Positions 1 through 11,260 of a stretch of DNA of 64,000 nt are shown here, in pieces. Positions within the stretch are counted from its first letter, which is position 1; each line of letters starts with the position of its first letter. This stretch comes from Metridium senile (lineage: Eukaryota > Cnidaria > Anthozoa > Actiniaria > Metridiidae), in the NCBI GenBank assembly GCA_949775045.1, contig OX459105.1, forward strand, positions 4,064,556 to 4,128,555. The letters run 5' to 3'. The notes beneath the pieces were generated by a model, which was not told the origin of the DNA, made no database searches, and worked only from the letters and a program-made list of their open reading frames with translations. A program made the position numbers and the translations under genes.

Positions 1-412
1 ATTACCCAAACAATGCCTCCACCGTTCAGAGAAACCTTCGAGACACCCACCAAGGTCATTGCTGAACAGTGTTTGGGTGATTTAGAATGGAATAAGAAGA
101 AATTCGTATTATCCACAGTCCCTTTCGGTCGTGTAATCGCCAATCACCAATCGCCGTTCGCCCAGTCAACCTAATTTTTGAATTAGGTGTATATGTTTAT
201 GTATGGAACCGTTTTTAAAAATTTTCTTTTTCTCAACTAGTGAGATCTTTCAAATAATCCTTCATAATAAGATTGACATGTTTCAACATCTGACATTTAG
301 CGAGGTGACTTGTTTGTAATTTTATTGCTATTAGCTGAGTCAGTGAGTAAATACTACAAAGCTGATTGAGACTCTCCCTATATCTTCCACTGATAACTAT
401 TCATATTTTTAG

Positions 413-573
413 TTACATTGAAGGTGACATGAAAAAGAAACTTGAAAAAGTCCTTATTACTGATGACATGAGAAAATTGGCTCCAGACGATGCAGAGAAT
501 CTTGACATCTCATTGATGATTTCTGAAGACAAATACAAAATGGCACGCGGCTATCTTGTAGAATCTGTTGAAG
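413..573 (+). CDS. Gene 1 exon: KKKLEKVL/DDAENLDIS module
   Basis: A TTTTTAG acceptor and a GTAGGA donor bracket an open stretch reading YIEGDMKKKLEKVL..., phase 2 in and phase 1 out. A near-identical exon, with matching flanks on both sides, lies at 25762-25925 in gene 2, so purifying selection or recent duplication both fit. Basic then acidic, probably helical; no domain recognised. Bases 1-412 carry the homologous upstream intron (213-412 matches 25565-25761) and nothing else that I can call. Confidence 0.6.
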
Positions 574-3500
574 GTAGGACAAAGGTTTTCTGAAGAAGAC
601 TTTGATCATTACATTATGCTTTAATTTATATGCCTGTAATTTATACATGTACATTTTTAGAAAGGGAGTATTTGTTACAAATATTGTAATTATATATATT
701 GAATGTGCCTGAGTATGATATTAAAGGATTATTAACCAAGCATGAAGTGTAAGAGACAATATCAGACCAAGGTCTTGACAGTATGGAACGAGTGCAGCAA
801 TATTTTTCCAGACAGTCCGAACAAGCAAGGTTAATAAATCGTTTATTATATGGCTTTTTTTCTTAGCGATGTACCAAATCACAAATATTTTATCACCAAA
901 TCTCTCATTATTGAATGAATACAAATACATTAAACACACACTTAACTAGCTATTGAAAAACACTTTGCAGGTTTGAAAAGGCAAAACTTTAACAAAATAT
1001 TTATTGCAATACTTTACAAGTTGTTTTTAATTTCCCGGTCTGAAAAAAATACAAAAATTGGACGTTGTCATGGTAACGGTCTGAGATGGGAAAATATCAG
1101 ACCGGAAATCAGAGTGCGCGTACTATCGTAGCCATATAATAAATAATTTATTAATATTTATAATGTATTGCTTGATGTGATTTTTTTTTATTTTTTTTTT
1201 ATTATAATTATTATTATTATTATCAAGGATCTGCTAAGACTCTGAGAATGAGAATGAGAGAATCACAAGAGAATGTTGACATTATTGGTACCGGTAAGAA
1301 TTTACATTGAATAGGTAATCTAGTCAGAGCAAGATTACAATTATATGAGCAATATAATATGTTTGTTAATATAAATATAACTTGTTTGTTTGTTAATTTT
1401 GTTGCATCATTGTTTGATTCATTGCTTGCTTGTTTGTTTGTTTGTGAAAGTTATATTAAAGCTTAGTAATATTTGCTTGATGTTATTTTATTACTATTTA
1501 TAATTATTATTATCAAGGATCAGCAAAGACTATGGATGCAATAGGTGAATTACATAAGAAGGGTAAGCATTTAAATTTAGGTTATTTATATTAGTCAAAG
1601 CAAAAAAACTTTGATGAGCAATGTCATGCTACTCTTTTTAATATCTATATAATTAGATTAAAACTCAAAATATAAAGTGATGCACAGAAACAACTCTCCA
1701 AAAGCAAGCTTGATAATAGCAGAAAAAAGCATGCATTTAATGAAAACATTCTTCAAGATCTGCATATAATTTCTTCATATTTGGATTATTCATAGTTTTA
1801 TATATAATTATTTACAATTTAATCTTATTCATTTCAAATTTTTTCCATAGTTTATAAATAAAGAATTTGTGTAAAAAAGTATACACTGTTGAATCGTTTT
1901 ATTTCTTTTCAAACTTGCTAGCTGCCATGCCAGATCCTTTACTCCATTACTAATAACCAAAACAAAGCCTTTCTAGGGTTATTTCACAGCATTCAATAAA
2001 TGTATTGTTTTCAATTACTGAAATGTTGTGAGTCAACTTAATTCCTCAATATAATGTTTTTAGAATGATATGAAGAATGTCTTCTGTTGATTTCAACCAA
2101 GCAGAAACAAAGAAATATTTTGAATGAATCAATTATAGAGCTTTTTATTTAACTACTTTAATTTTTGAAGTCAGCAAAAATAAAAACACTACGCTCTTCA
2201 TGCATATATATACATACTGACCAATTTTTTTCAGATACGGGCAAGTACATTTTTCATCTTCCAACCCCTGAAGATCAAGAATTGATTAAGTATATCAATT
2301 CTCAGCTAAAGGCATTGAAAATACACCCTGTGCATATAAGAACAAAGAAGAATAAAAATGAAGTACATATTTGTGGAACACATGCAGATGTGAAAGAAGG
2401 AATACAACAAGTTAAACAATTCATCGTATGTATGGCTAATTGTAAAATAGAGCATTATTTACCAGTATGTCACTGTTTAACCTACACTCACTTACCGGTA
2501 TGTTACTATACACTCATTAACCTGCATTGGGGGACGCTGATAAATGCTGAGTTAATGTAACAAACTCTGGATGTGACCACCCTTACTAAGTTTGCATCTT
2601 CAGTGACTGATTCATGCTAACACACACTACACTCTCTAACCAATGCATTGGGGGCACTAATAATAGATGCAACAAACCCTTAAGCCTTAACGACCCATGC
2701 TAACACACACTACATTATCTCACTAACTTGTAATAATGTGATAAAGGAAAAAAAAGAACCTCACACGCATTCCCCCATTCCCCAAATCCCTCACTCATTT
2801 TGAAAGTGGCAAACCAATTGCAATCCAATCCAGGATTTTTTTTCAGTGCACCATTAGGAAATGATGTAATGTATAAATAACATGATTGTCTGAGCCCAGG
2901 GGGAGATGCGCACACCCTACCTCTGGATCCGCACCTGCTGTCGTACAAACCCTGCATGACTGTAGCATCCATGTGTCAGTAATTACAACTTGTACAATAT
3001 AATTATAAAAAAGACATTGATAATAAACATTTGACACTAATTGGTTCATATTTTTATAATTAAAATAGGAAGAATATCGTCAACCACACAGAAAGATTTA
3101 TAAACATAGAAAACAGGTATGCTAAGACCTTAATAAATTAACAGATTTTTTCATAATTAATGAGTAATTTACAGGTGTATATATATATATATAGTTTCGA
3201 ATCTGAGACACATTTGAAAATCCTTAGGAAAATTTCAAATACCTTGCATTACATTGGCTGCACCTTATAATTGAAATTACACTCTGATTTTGAAACTGCA
3301 TGAACTCCCATTTAAATACAGTGACTCAAAATTGAAACATCATTTCAAATTTAGTCTGACTTACATTGTGCAATAATTATATTTAAAGTTGCAGATGAAA
3401 AGTACAGAAGGAAAAATAAAAGTACTCCTCCCCTATGAGGTTATACCTTTGCGTCAAATGATAGGAAAGGAACACTCTAACATAAATAGGATCATAGAGG

Positions 3501-4871
3501 AAACAGGAGCATCGGTTGATATCATTGATAAAGCAATTTATGTCAGTGGTGTTGGTGATCAATGTAAAAGAGCTATATGTGAATTTAGGAATATAGCGGT
3601 AAGTTGATATGGATTATAATATCTTAATTTTTTGCCAAATTTTAGTCTTTGTTGAATGCATACCTACAATCATGTTCAAAATCGTGGGACATTGTAAATA
3701 TTTTATGACCAACCCCCTCCCCCAAAGCAATGTTAATTGGCCTTTCTCATGAAAGATGTTTCACATTCCAAAAATCAACATTGATTCAGTGGAGAGGGAG
3801 GAACGGGAAAATTTTATAGTAATTTTTGTAACAATTTAAACTCATCACCAATGATGAGGATGGTGTGCTATGATGCCGCCAAACAAATACACACGTGTCC
3901 CTGACGACAAGGCAGTAACCATGGTAACCAACCAATCCAAAGATGATAAACTATTCAAAGTCGATCGAGGCATTGTATAGAATACAAGTGAATTATCTCC
4001 AAAGACAAAGGGCTAATGAAAGATCGAAAAGGCACTGAATTGAAGCGAAATAAGCAGCAAAATGTACACACGCAATGAAAGCACAAAGTGAGTCACATGC
4101 TATCGAGCAAGCCCTAGCAGGGCTGGGGGTGCCCCCTGCACACACATGACCGCTGACCACAAGCTGGGCACACACAAATAATCCAGGGAATCCACAGGCC
4201 ACCGTTGCCTAGAGTTTAACCTTGCTTAAATTGCATTTAGCCACATGTAAAAACCAGGATTATGTCCCAAAGTATTTTGAATATGATTGTAGTTTACTCA
4301 TTCCTTCTTCCCTGCCTCCCCTGCCTCCCCTCCCCAACCCTCCTTATAACCCTTCCCACTATAAGAATCACTTAACTTAATTTAAAGCAGTCTAGACCCA
4401 ATTTATTTCCCATGTGTCAATCCTCTACCGACCCTAAATGCTAATATCATAATTTATATCATGATTGCATTTCAGTCTGGTCTTATGCATAGAAATCTCC
4501 ACAAGGAGTATTCCTGTGACACATTTGATTTTGTCGATTCAACTGGCTTAAAATGTGACTTTGAGCTGAAATTAGTTGACTGTCCACATTCAAAGTGGGA
4601 CAAAACAAAGTGTTATTACAAGATCAATAAAGTGGGAGAAGATGAAGATGAAGATGAACAAGTATGTTTTATGTGTCAGTGTCATGTTCTGCAATCATAA
4701 TCATTGTCATTATTATAGACCAGATTTAATGCAAATACATGGTGGCCATTGACTTTCAAAGATCAAAACCTAATCTTAAAAAAATAAGCATGCACCGGCC
4801 ACCATCAGAAAGAGCAAGCAAAAATATGTATTTTAAGCGCTTAGGACAATTAGTGAATTAGCGCTATATAG

Positions 4872-4949
<78 letters not shown>

Positions 4950-4953
4950 ATTA

Positions 4954-4988
<35 letters not shown>

Positions 4989-4992
4989 ATTA

Positions 4993-5027
<35 letters not shown>

Positions 5028-5031
5028 ATTA

Positions 5032-5069
<38 letters not shown>

Positions 5070-5214
5070 ATTAATATTATTGTTATTATTATTATTATTA
5101 TTATTAATATTATTGTTATTATTATTATTATTATTATTAATATTATTGTTATTATTATTATTATTATTATTATTAATATTATTGTTATTATTATTATTAT
5201 TATTATTAATATTA

Positions 5215-5249
<35 letters not shown>

Positions 5250-5310
5250 ATTATTATTATTATTATTATTATTATTGTTATTATTATTATTATTATTATT
5301 ATTAATATTA

Positions 5311-5345
<35 letters not shown>

Positions 5346-5385
5346 ATTATTGTTATTATTATTATTATTATTATTAATATAATTA

Positions 5386-5420
<35 letters not shown>

Positions 5421-5427
5421 TATATTA

Positions 5428-5465
<38 letters not shown>

Positions 5466-5469
5466 ATTA

Positions 5470-5504
<35 letters not shown>

Positions 5505-5526
5505 GTTATTATTATTATTATTATTA

Positions 5527-5558
<32 letters not shown>

Positions 5559-5559
5559 G

Positions 5560-5607
<48 letters not shown>

Positions 5608-5628
5608 TTAATATTATTGTTATTATTA

Positions 5629-5666
<38 letters not shown>

Positions 5667-8600
5667 ATTATTAATATTATTTTTGGAAAGTGTTATTGCT
5701 ATAAATGTTGTACTACGTTCGTTGTTGGACAAGCATGCTCCTCTGAAACATTGCTTAGTCCCCATATATAAGACCTGCTGCTCCATTGTACACACATTAT
5801 CGAAGTAACTATTGAGAAGCCATCAAGAAGACTTTTTGAGAAAACTGTGCAAAATGTGATCGGCATACAGATCAGCCACTCATTACTATGAAACTCCAGC
5901 ATAATTAGTTCTTTCATATTTTACTAAAATTGTCAAGATATTAAATAGTAAATCTGGCAGTAATTCAAATTAGGACGATCATTGTTTTTTCTAAAATTCA
6001 ACCTTCTTGTCTTTTGTCAATTTCAAGCATATTTAAAGTTCTCTTAAAACGTTTCTGCATGCGGTGCCAATCATGAATTACACTTTACATGTAGTAAAAT
6101 AATTGTCTTTAGTTATTAATTTTGTATCTTCATTTTCTTCATTTTTAATTATAGAATTCTGATGGTGAAATTAACATAGAGGAATTGCAAAGTTTCATCA
6201 GTAAGGTGTTAAAGAAAATCCAGACTGAGCATGATGGGAAAATTCCAAAAGCTGATCTATGGTGCCATTTTGGACACTTTTATGTTAGTGGGAGAGTAGA
6301 TGAAGGTAAGGGTAGCTGAGGAATTATGGAAAAACATGATGTTTAAAAAAGTATGGAATATATTATACAATATGAATAGCTGATCTGTATGGAATATACA
6401 ACGGCAAGTTGAAGAAGAGCCGTGGCATATATATCTCATACATATATCGGATGTGAATATGGTATAGTTTTAAAAGTCCAGTGTTAGTTCTTTCATATTT
6501 TACTAAAATGGTCAAGATAAAAGTTAATCTGGCCAATAAAATTCAAGTTAAAACTTATGCAAATCAGGACGATTTTTATATCTAAAATATAACCTTAAGC
6601 CTGGTTTTCACTAGTAACGCAAGCGCATTAGACCTTATTTCATTATGAAAACCGTTTTACGCAGTGATAACGCAAGCACAAGCGCGATATCAAAAATTGA
6701 AACTAACCCTTGTGTTTGCACTTGTGTTACGTCGCTAGTGAAACATGCAGGCTTTAGTCTTCACAAACTTGATTTCTTTTGTTAAGTTCTCATTGATTAT
6801 TCATAAATTTTAATTATAAGTAATATATATAATATCAGTAGCTGATCTGTATAAGATATATTATACAATGGTAAATTCAGCTTTTATTTGATCTTTACAG
6901 ATGATGTAGCGTCTCCAGCTTGTATAAATCATTTCCAAGCACATTTCAATCAAAAGGAAGGTGGCTGGAAAATGTTGCTTGATCCAGCTGTTAAAGATAT
7001 GGAGATTAAACACCTAGAAGAAGCACTTGCTGGTAAACCAGAGGACGTCACAGTAGCAAATCATGTCAGATATGACTTGAACTTCTTGACACCTTTGTGC
7101 TTGAAAGTGCGAGTGAAGGTTTGTAACATTTAAAAATATTAACAAATGAATGAATGAATAAATAAATGAATGAATGAACAAATAAACGAATAAATAAATA
7201 ACATAATTGTAATACGATATTTTTGATTTAATTCTTTCAGTTTTTTCTTGATTTGGAAGGAAACCCAAATATCAAATTTGCAGAAGAAGACATCGATATC
7301 AGAGAAGATACTAGTTTGCCATCTTCGATATACTTGATGTGTGATGATTTTTACCACAGAGCTAAGATAAGCATTGCAATTCCTTCTAAATTGATGGATG
7401 TCCGTATGACTCTGCGAACAGGTATTAATTAAAAGTGTTTGTTGCACACACTTTACAACCCATTACACCCGAGCCAGGGTACTCAGAGAGCTTCAGTGGT
7501 AAAAGTACCGGATATGTTTGTTGGGAATTTCCAAAAACACACCTAAAATATTACCGGAAGTCTTTGAAAAATAGTTTAAAAAACAAAGCAAAAAAGCATT
7601 TTTTAACTCAATTTTTAATGTTAATTAAATACGCATCATCATATTCCTTCACCTTCATCATCATCATTGTTATTATTTCCCTTATGAATTATTGTTCTCA
7701 TCATCACTCCAATTTTCATTGTTATCATCATCATATTGCTTCATCATTTTCATCATCGATATTGTGATAATTTCCATTATAATATTATTATCATCACTAT
7801 AAATTTCATGGTCATCATCATCATCATCATATTCCTTCATCATCATCATCGATTTCCATTATAATTGTTCTCATCATCACTATAAATTTCATGGTCATCA
7901 TCATCATCATCATATTCCTTCATCATCATCATCGATTTCCATTATAATTGTTCTCATCATCACTATAAATTTCATGGTCATCATTATCATCATCATATTC
8001 CTTCATCATCATCATCGATATTGTGATTATTTCCATTGTAATTGTTATTATCATCACTATAAATTTCTTTGTTATCGTTACAATCATCATCATCATCATC
8101 ATTAGTAATCATCACCATTGTGATTATTTCCATTATTAATAATTGTTCTCATCATCGCTATAATTTTCACTGTTATCATCATCATCATAATCAATCATCA
8201 TCATCATTACTTCATCATTATCATCATCGCTATTGTGATTATTTACATTGCTCTTATTATCGCTATTATTTTCATTGTTATCTTCATCACCATTATGATT
8301 ATTTACATCATCGTCATCATCATCATCATCATCATCATTACTTCATTATTATCATCATCGCTATTGTGATTATGTTCCTTATAATTGTTCTCATCGTCAC
8401 TATCATTATCATCATTACCATTATGATTATTTTCATCATCATCATAGTACTTCATCGTTATCATCATCGCTATAATTTTGATTATTTGCATTATAATTGT
8501 TCTCATTGCCACTCTCATAAGCTTTTCCATTATTTCCATTGTTCATATAATCACTATTATTTGTATCATCATGCGCCATGATCATTATACCATCATCACT

Positions 8601-10660
8601 ATTTATGACTATTATCATCGTCATCATATTCATTTTTGTTTCCCATTAATAGTTTTACCAAGAAAGATTCATAACGAAAAAGAAAAGGAGCATGAAGAGA
8701 TTCTGAAGAAGTACTTTGACAAAATCACAATCAATAAGGATGACAGAAAATTAGTCTTTCCAGATGAGAATTTACCTGAAGGTTTCTCGTTACAATTTTT
8801 GCGTAAATGCACTCGTCGTTCATATAGACATCAACAAGGAGAAGAGAGTTTCAGTATGACTCTTTCAGATGAAGAAGAAATGGATGTCATTCATGTTGAA
8901 AATGTCTTGCACAAAAAGGTAATTAATGGCTTGATGATTATAAACCTATTTCAACTATCAGTGTCACTATAAAATATGCCTTTTGCAGCTAGAGCTAAGT
9001 CATGTGACCCCACCTACCTTAAATCCATCAGATCTGCCAAAATAATGTCAAGAAATGGAAAGAGCATGTCGACATTAGTGAAATGTTGAAATTTCAGATC
9101 TTTGTTCTAAATACATAAAAATGGCAAAGAACATAAAATGGGATAATTTCTAAGGTTTCGTATGGGAAAATAGCAATGGAAAGCAAGCCTTATTCTCCAG
9201 TCATACAAATCCTTAGAAAATATTCCATTTTATTATGGTCTTTGTGGTGGTGATGATGGTGTGATGATTATGATCATGATAACAGATTATCATAATGATG
9301 GTGAAGATGATAATGATGACAATGTTAATATTATAATTACTGACGTTTCAAGCTTTAGCCCTTCGCAGGAGGGCTAAATCTCGAAACGTCAGTAAAGTTA
9401 AGTCAACAAGTTAAAAATTTCATTATATTATTACCTATCGTTTATATCAAACACCGATGCAGCCTATACTAGTTTACTCGCTAGTTTCCATTTATATTTC
9501 CAATGATAATATGATGATCAGGTGACAATAGAGTGCATGTCATATATCCGCAAAACAAAATTAGCTAGATGTATTGCAAAATTGCCCTATATTGTACAAA
9601 CTTGTGGATAGCACTGGAACACAACAGTGTGACTAGTTGTATCCTTCATTGTAATGTGTATTATGTGGTTCAAGCCTGGGGGAGTTCTTATAGTTAATAT
9701 AGACAATCTAACTAGATAGTTGATAACTAAATAGAGTACAAACACTAAAAGTGTGCAACATAAATACCACTAAATACTGCTAAATCATGCAAATTCTATT
9801 GTTCTCTATTGTTTAATCAACACTATTTAGTGGTAAATACTACAAAGTATTGCACACTTTTACTGTTTGTACTCTATAATTACGTCCTAAATAGTTAATA
9901 CAATTATAGCTCGCATATAAGAACCTGGGTTTTAAGAACCTGTTAGGCTAAAATAGATCCCTCCACATAAGAACCTATTTGCTTTAATTAAGTACCATTT
10001 ATACACCTATTGCAATAATCGTTGTCGCAGATGTAGGTACAGACTACACTCTGAAGCCTGCAAAGAATGTCGGTAACATGAATATAAATTGTTGGTTTAT
10101 TACTCGTTTTTTTCAATAAACATTTGTTTCATCGTCTTCTACTGTGCACAGCAGCTAGTTGCTGGTCATATAACACAAACACACACGCAAAAATATGCTA
10201 TGAATAAATCGAGAAGAGAAGAAATACCGACATCCTTTAATTTGCAGGCTTCAGAGTGTGGACTGTAGCTTTGATTTGTGACAACGATTTTTGAAATAGG
10301 TGTTTAAGAACCTATTTAGGCTAAATTGAAAAATTCAGGTTCTTATACGCGGGCTATTACTGTAGGTGTTTCACGGTATTTATAGCATACTATCTGATAT
10401 TTATGATCAAGTGATGTTTGGTATGGAGATGGTGTGCTAATGTACACAGTGATTGTGATATTATGTATGTATCAAATGTAGCTCATGTTTTTCCTTCTTC
10501 TTTTTCAAAGACTGATATCCATCTTCACAATGATAAATGGGATCAACTATTGACAAGTGGAGACTGGAAACCAGAACAAATTGTCGACACACTGCCTACA
10601 TTTTTGAGTGTTTTGAAGAGTGTCCAAGCAAACATTTCAGCTCCTGAGGATGATGAGTAA
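413..10660 (+). CDS. Gene 1: multi-exon KH-domain protein (5' end outside window)
   Basis: I assemble 12 exons: 413-573, 1228-1293, 1518-1562, 2235-2425, 3069-3116, 3395-3598, 4476-4661, 6155-6305, 6901-7118, 7241-7421, 8653-8918 and 10511-10660 (stop TAA). Every junction has AG/GT ends and matching phase, and from 2235 onward nearly every exon has a counterpart in gene 3 (39524-50668) with the same phases. Product order: small lysine/acid-rich exon, two coiled-coil-like micro-exons, a degenerate KH-like unit, one KH domain with a damaged GxxG loop, an acidic linker exon, then about 350 residues of a conserved region I do not recognise. KH domains usually bind single-stranded nucleic acid; the rest has no assigned function. 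The first exon starts in phase 2, so earlier exons lie to the left. The exons from 2235 on are well supported by the paralogue; attachment of the first three rests on phase only. Confidence 0.72.
574..1227 (+). other. Intron with small fold-back near 1031-1110
   Basis: No exon seen. CCGGTCTGAAAAAAAT at about 1037 is mirrored by AAAATATCAGACCGG near 1090, the look of a tiny palindromic element. The stretch ends in T- and TTA-rich sequence before the 1228 acceptor. Confidence 0.35.
1228..1562 (+). CDS. Gene 1 micro-exons (1228-1293 and 1518-1562), coiled-coil-like
   Basis: Two tiny phase 1-1 exons follow TTATTATTATCAAG acceptors and precede GTAAG donors. They encode SAKTLRMRMRESQENVDIIG and SAKTMDAIGELHKK. 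They are relatives of the SAQTLDAIGELQEKVDK micro-exons of gene 2 at 23080, 24215 and 24620, and the flanking introns are related too. Symmetric phase lets any number be skipped or added without a frameshift. Assignment rests on family resemblance and splice signals. Confidence 0.5.
2235..2425 (+). CDS. Gene 1 exon: degenerate KH-like unit
   Basis: TTTTTTTCAG acceptor, GTATGT donor, phase 1 in and 0 out. The translation (YIFHLPTPEDQELIKYINSQ ... VHIRTKKNKNEVHICG ... VKQFI) has the strand-helix-helix-strand-strand-helix spacing of a type I KH fold but no GxxG. The gene 3 counterpart is 39524-39714 (ELVLPLPSPRDKDLLIFII... NEVQIYGG). The KH assignment is from pattern and context and is tentative. 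The preceding intron 1563-2234 is AT-rich with nothing callable. Confidence 0.6.
3069..3116 (+). CDS. Gene 1 linker exon (16 aa, basic)
   Basis: AAAATAG acceptor and GTATGC donor enclose 48 bases, phase 0-0, encoding EEYRQPHRKIYKHRKQ. Gene 3 has an equivalent 36-base linker at 42645-42680 (QDYYLRNKQHGK) in the same place between the KH-like and KH exons, which supports a real exon. The intron at 2426-3068 shows nothing else. Confidence 0.55.
3395..3598 (+). CDS. Gene 1 KH-domain exon
   Basis: One KH type I domain in one exon (68 codons, phase 0-0): strand KIKVLLPYEVIPLRQ, loop and helix IGKEHSNINRIIEETGASVD, strand AIYVSGV, C-terminal helix DQCKRAICEFRNIA. The nucleic-acid-gripping GxxG loop reads GKEH, with His for the second glycine, as in the gene 3 copies. 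That loss usually weakens RNA binding, so it may be a structural or protein-binding KH. Closest paralogue in the window is gene 3's second KH (46350-46547). Confidence 0.8.
3599..4475 (+). other. Intron, unique AT-rich sequence
   Basis: No conserved exon or clear repeat seen. Short pyrimidine-rich blocks and a CCTGCCTCCCC stretch near 4311-4330. Confidence 0.3.
4476..4661 (+). CDS. Gene 1 exon: FDFVD..C..DCP acidic module
   Basis: ATTTCAG acceptor and GTATGT donor, 62 codons, phase 0-0. The core TFDFVDSTGLKCDFELKLVD then CP matches gene 3 47116-47298 (RFDFVDGTGPECNYTLEPID then CP). Both end in YKIxKV followed by an Asp/Glu run. The two shared cysteines could pair. I do not recognise the family. 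Confidence 0.75.
4833..5680 (+). repeat. LINE/SINE-type 3' tail expanded into about 800 bp of (TTA)n
   Basis: AAGCGCTTAGGACAATTAG.. AGCGCTATATAGATTATTATT at 4835-4880 resembles the CR1/L2-type 3' terminus that primes on TTA/ATT repeats (compare 16690-16740). It runs straight into imperfect TTA repeats up to about 5680, with AATATTATTG interruptions at regular spacing. Translated, this gives poly-Leu or poly-Asn on the two strands, which I do not regard as genes. Confidence 0.7.
5820..6110 (+). repeat. Dispersed repeat, copies also at about 6400-6580 and 12634-12880
   Basis: The motif TAGTTCTTTCATATTTTACT followed by AAAATxGTCAAGATA and AxTCAGGACGA occurs in all three places with diverged flanks. 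Probably an old non-autonomous element. Confidence 0.5.
6155..6305 (+). CDS. Gene 1 exon: WCHFGHFYVSGRVDEG module
   Basis: TTATAG acceptor, GTAAGG donor, phase 0 in, phase 1 out. DGEINIEELQSFISKVLKKI is followed by KADLWCHFGHFYVSGRVDEG. Gene 3's 47527-47689 has DGSSTFPKSDFWLHFGHVFM and VDEG with the same phase. The W..HFG....G.VDEG signature is conserved. Family unknown. Confidence 0.75.
6596..6756 (+). mobile_element. MITE with about 25-bp inverted ends
   Basis: TTAAGCCTGGTTTTCACTAG at the left is mirrored by CTAGTGAAACATGCAGGCTTTA at the right; the interior is about 110 bases without coding capacity. Lies in a gene 1 intron. Confidence 0.65.
6901..7118 (+). CDS. Gene 1 exon: GWKMLLDPAV..RYDLNFLTP module
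   Basis: TTTACAG acceptor, GTTTGT donor, phase 1 in, 0 out. Conserved with gene 3's 48122-48333: FNQKEGGWKMLLDPAVKDME against LNQEKGWKMVFDTAVENMEV, and RYDLNFLTP against RYDISFLTP, both ending RVKVK. The preceding exon and this one form one continuous conserved region. Function not recognised. Confidence 0.75.
7241..7421 (+). CDS. Gene 1 exon: YHRAKISIA module
   Basis: CTTTCAG acceptor, GTATTA donor, phase 0 in, 1 out. FFLDLEGNPNIKF ... SSIYLMCDDFYHRAKISIAI ... MDVRMTLRTG aligns with gene 3 48839-49016 (IFLDADNQPT ... LYHRAKINIA ... MDVRLNIRTG). Looks beta-rich. Family unknown. Confidence 0.75.
7422..8652 (+). repeat. Intron dominated by (ATC)n/(CATCAT)n microsatellite and 80-100 bp tandem units
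   Basis: From about 7625 to 8640 the intron is trinucleotide repeat, with higher-order units (TCCATTATAATTGTTCTCATCATCACTATAAATTTCATGGTCATC-like, about 80-100 bases). It gives His/Ile-rich artefactual reading frames on both strands. Confidence 0.75.
8653..8918 (+). CDS. Gene 1 exon: QGEESFSMTLSDEEE module
   Basis: TTAATAG acceptor, GTAATT donor, phase 1 in, 0 out (89 residues). KEHEEILKKYFDKITI ... LRKCTRRSYRHQQGEESFSM is conserved with gene 3 49834-50102 (TEHEEILKTYLDRIEI ... MRKCKRSFYSYDKGEESFTI). A nearly identical but inverted piece lies at about 38160-38300. Confidence 0.75.
9138..9240 (+). repeat. Small palindromic element
   Basis: AAAATGGGATAATTTCTAAG near 9138 pairs with CTTAGAAAATATTCCATTTT near 9215. 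No coding capacity. The rest of intron 8919-10510 is filled by this and the next three elements. Confidence 0.45.
9342..9393 (+). repeat. Near-perfect hairpin in a dispersed repeat
   Basis: CTGACGTTTCAAGCTTTAGC pairs with GCTAAATCTCGAAACGTCAG across a short loop. The right arm and the following 90 bases (through TATACTAGTTTACTCGCTAG) recur at 39748-39890, and a diverged copy at 62995-63110. The GGGCTAAAGCTCGAAACGTC signature is typical of a retroelement 3' end. Confidence 0.55.
9709..9897 (+). mobile_element. Palindromic MITE
   Basis: ATAGAGTACAAACA plus TAAAAGTGTGCAA on the left is mirrored by TTGCACACTTTTACTGTTTG then TACTCTATAA on the right, ending in TAACTA/TAGTTA. Non-coding. Confidence 0.6.
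9900..10363 (+). mobile_element. MITE with long inverted ends
   Basis: AATTATAGCTCGCATATAAG then AACCTG on the left mirrors CAGGTTCTTATACGCGGGCT then ATTACTG on the right, with a second inner pair (GACTACACTCTGAAGCCTGC / GCAGGCTTCAGAGTGTGGAC). Non-coding; abuts the previous element. Confidence 0.6.
10511..10660 (+). CDS. Gene 1 terminal exon
   Basis: TTTCAAAG acceptor, phase 0, 49 codons plus TAA. W..LLTSGDWKPEQIVDTLPT then FLSVLKSVQANISAPEDDE matches gene 3 50510-50668 (LLRSEEWEPEQIISRLPTFL...NISASED). It ends the conserved C-terminal region and fixes the normal end of this family at about SAPEDDE, which shows gene 3's tail to be altered. Confidence 0.78.
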   Translation, partial: TDIHLHNDKWDQLLTSGDWKPEQIVDTLPTFLSVLKSVQANISAPEDDE

Positions 10661-10769
10661 ATCTCATTTCTACTGGTATCTCCATTCTAAATGTTGTAAC
10701 CAACAGCATCAAGCCATTGAAGAACTCAGTAACTTCCATGTGCAGAATTGTGTGCAGTGAAGTGAAATA

Positions 10770-11260
10770 ATGAATAGAATGGAATGGAATAGGATAGGAT
10801 AGAATAGATCAAAATAGAATGGAAAGGAATAGAATGGAATAGAATAGATCAAAATAGAATGGAAGGGAATAGAATGAAATGGAATAGATCTAAATAGAAT
10901 GGAAAGGAATAGAATGGAATGGAATAGAATGGAAAGGAATGGAATGGAAAGGAATAGAATGGAATAGAATAGATCAAAATAGAATGGAAAGGAATAGAAT
11001 GGAATAGAATAGATCAAAATAGAATGGAAGGGAATAGAATAGAATAGATCAAAATAGAATGGAAGGGAATAGAATGGAAGGGAATAGAATGGAAGGGAAT
11101 AGAATGGAATAGGATAGGAAAGATCAAAATAGAATGGAAGGGAATAGAATGGAAGGGAATAGGATAGGATAGGATAGATCAGAATGGAATGGAATAGAAT
11201 GGAATGGAATAAAATAGATCAAAATAGAATGGAATAGAATGGAATAGAATTAGAATAAAG
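10770..11260 (+). repeat. GGAAT/AGAAT-type minisatellite
   Basis: Imperfect pentamer repeats (GAATG, GAATA, GGAAT) organised in units of about 25-60 bases containing AATAGATCAAAATAGAATGG. Immediately 3' of gene 1. A shorter inverted relative (TTCTATTCTATTCCATTCTA) is at 37600-37710. Confidence 0.8.

Noticed and set aside
2715..3049. Two overlapping minus-strand ORFs
   Set aside because: No homology, splice context or paralogue support; they lie in a gene 1 intron.
4833..5795. 320-residue poly-Asn ORF on the minus strand and poly-Leu ORFs on the plus strand
   Set aside because: Direct translation of a TTA/AAT microsatellite in an intron; no splice-bounded or conserved sequence.
8069..8633. 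His/Ser/Ile-rich and Asp/Asn-rich ORFs on both strands
   Set aside because: (ATC)n/(GAT)n repeat translated in several frames; the real exon starts at 8653.
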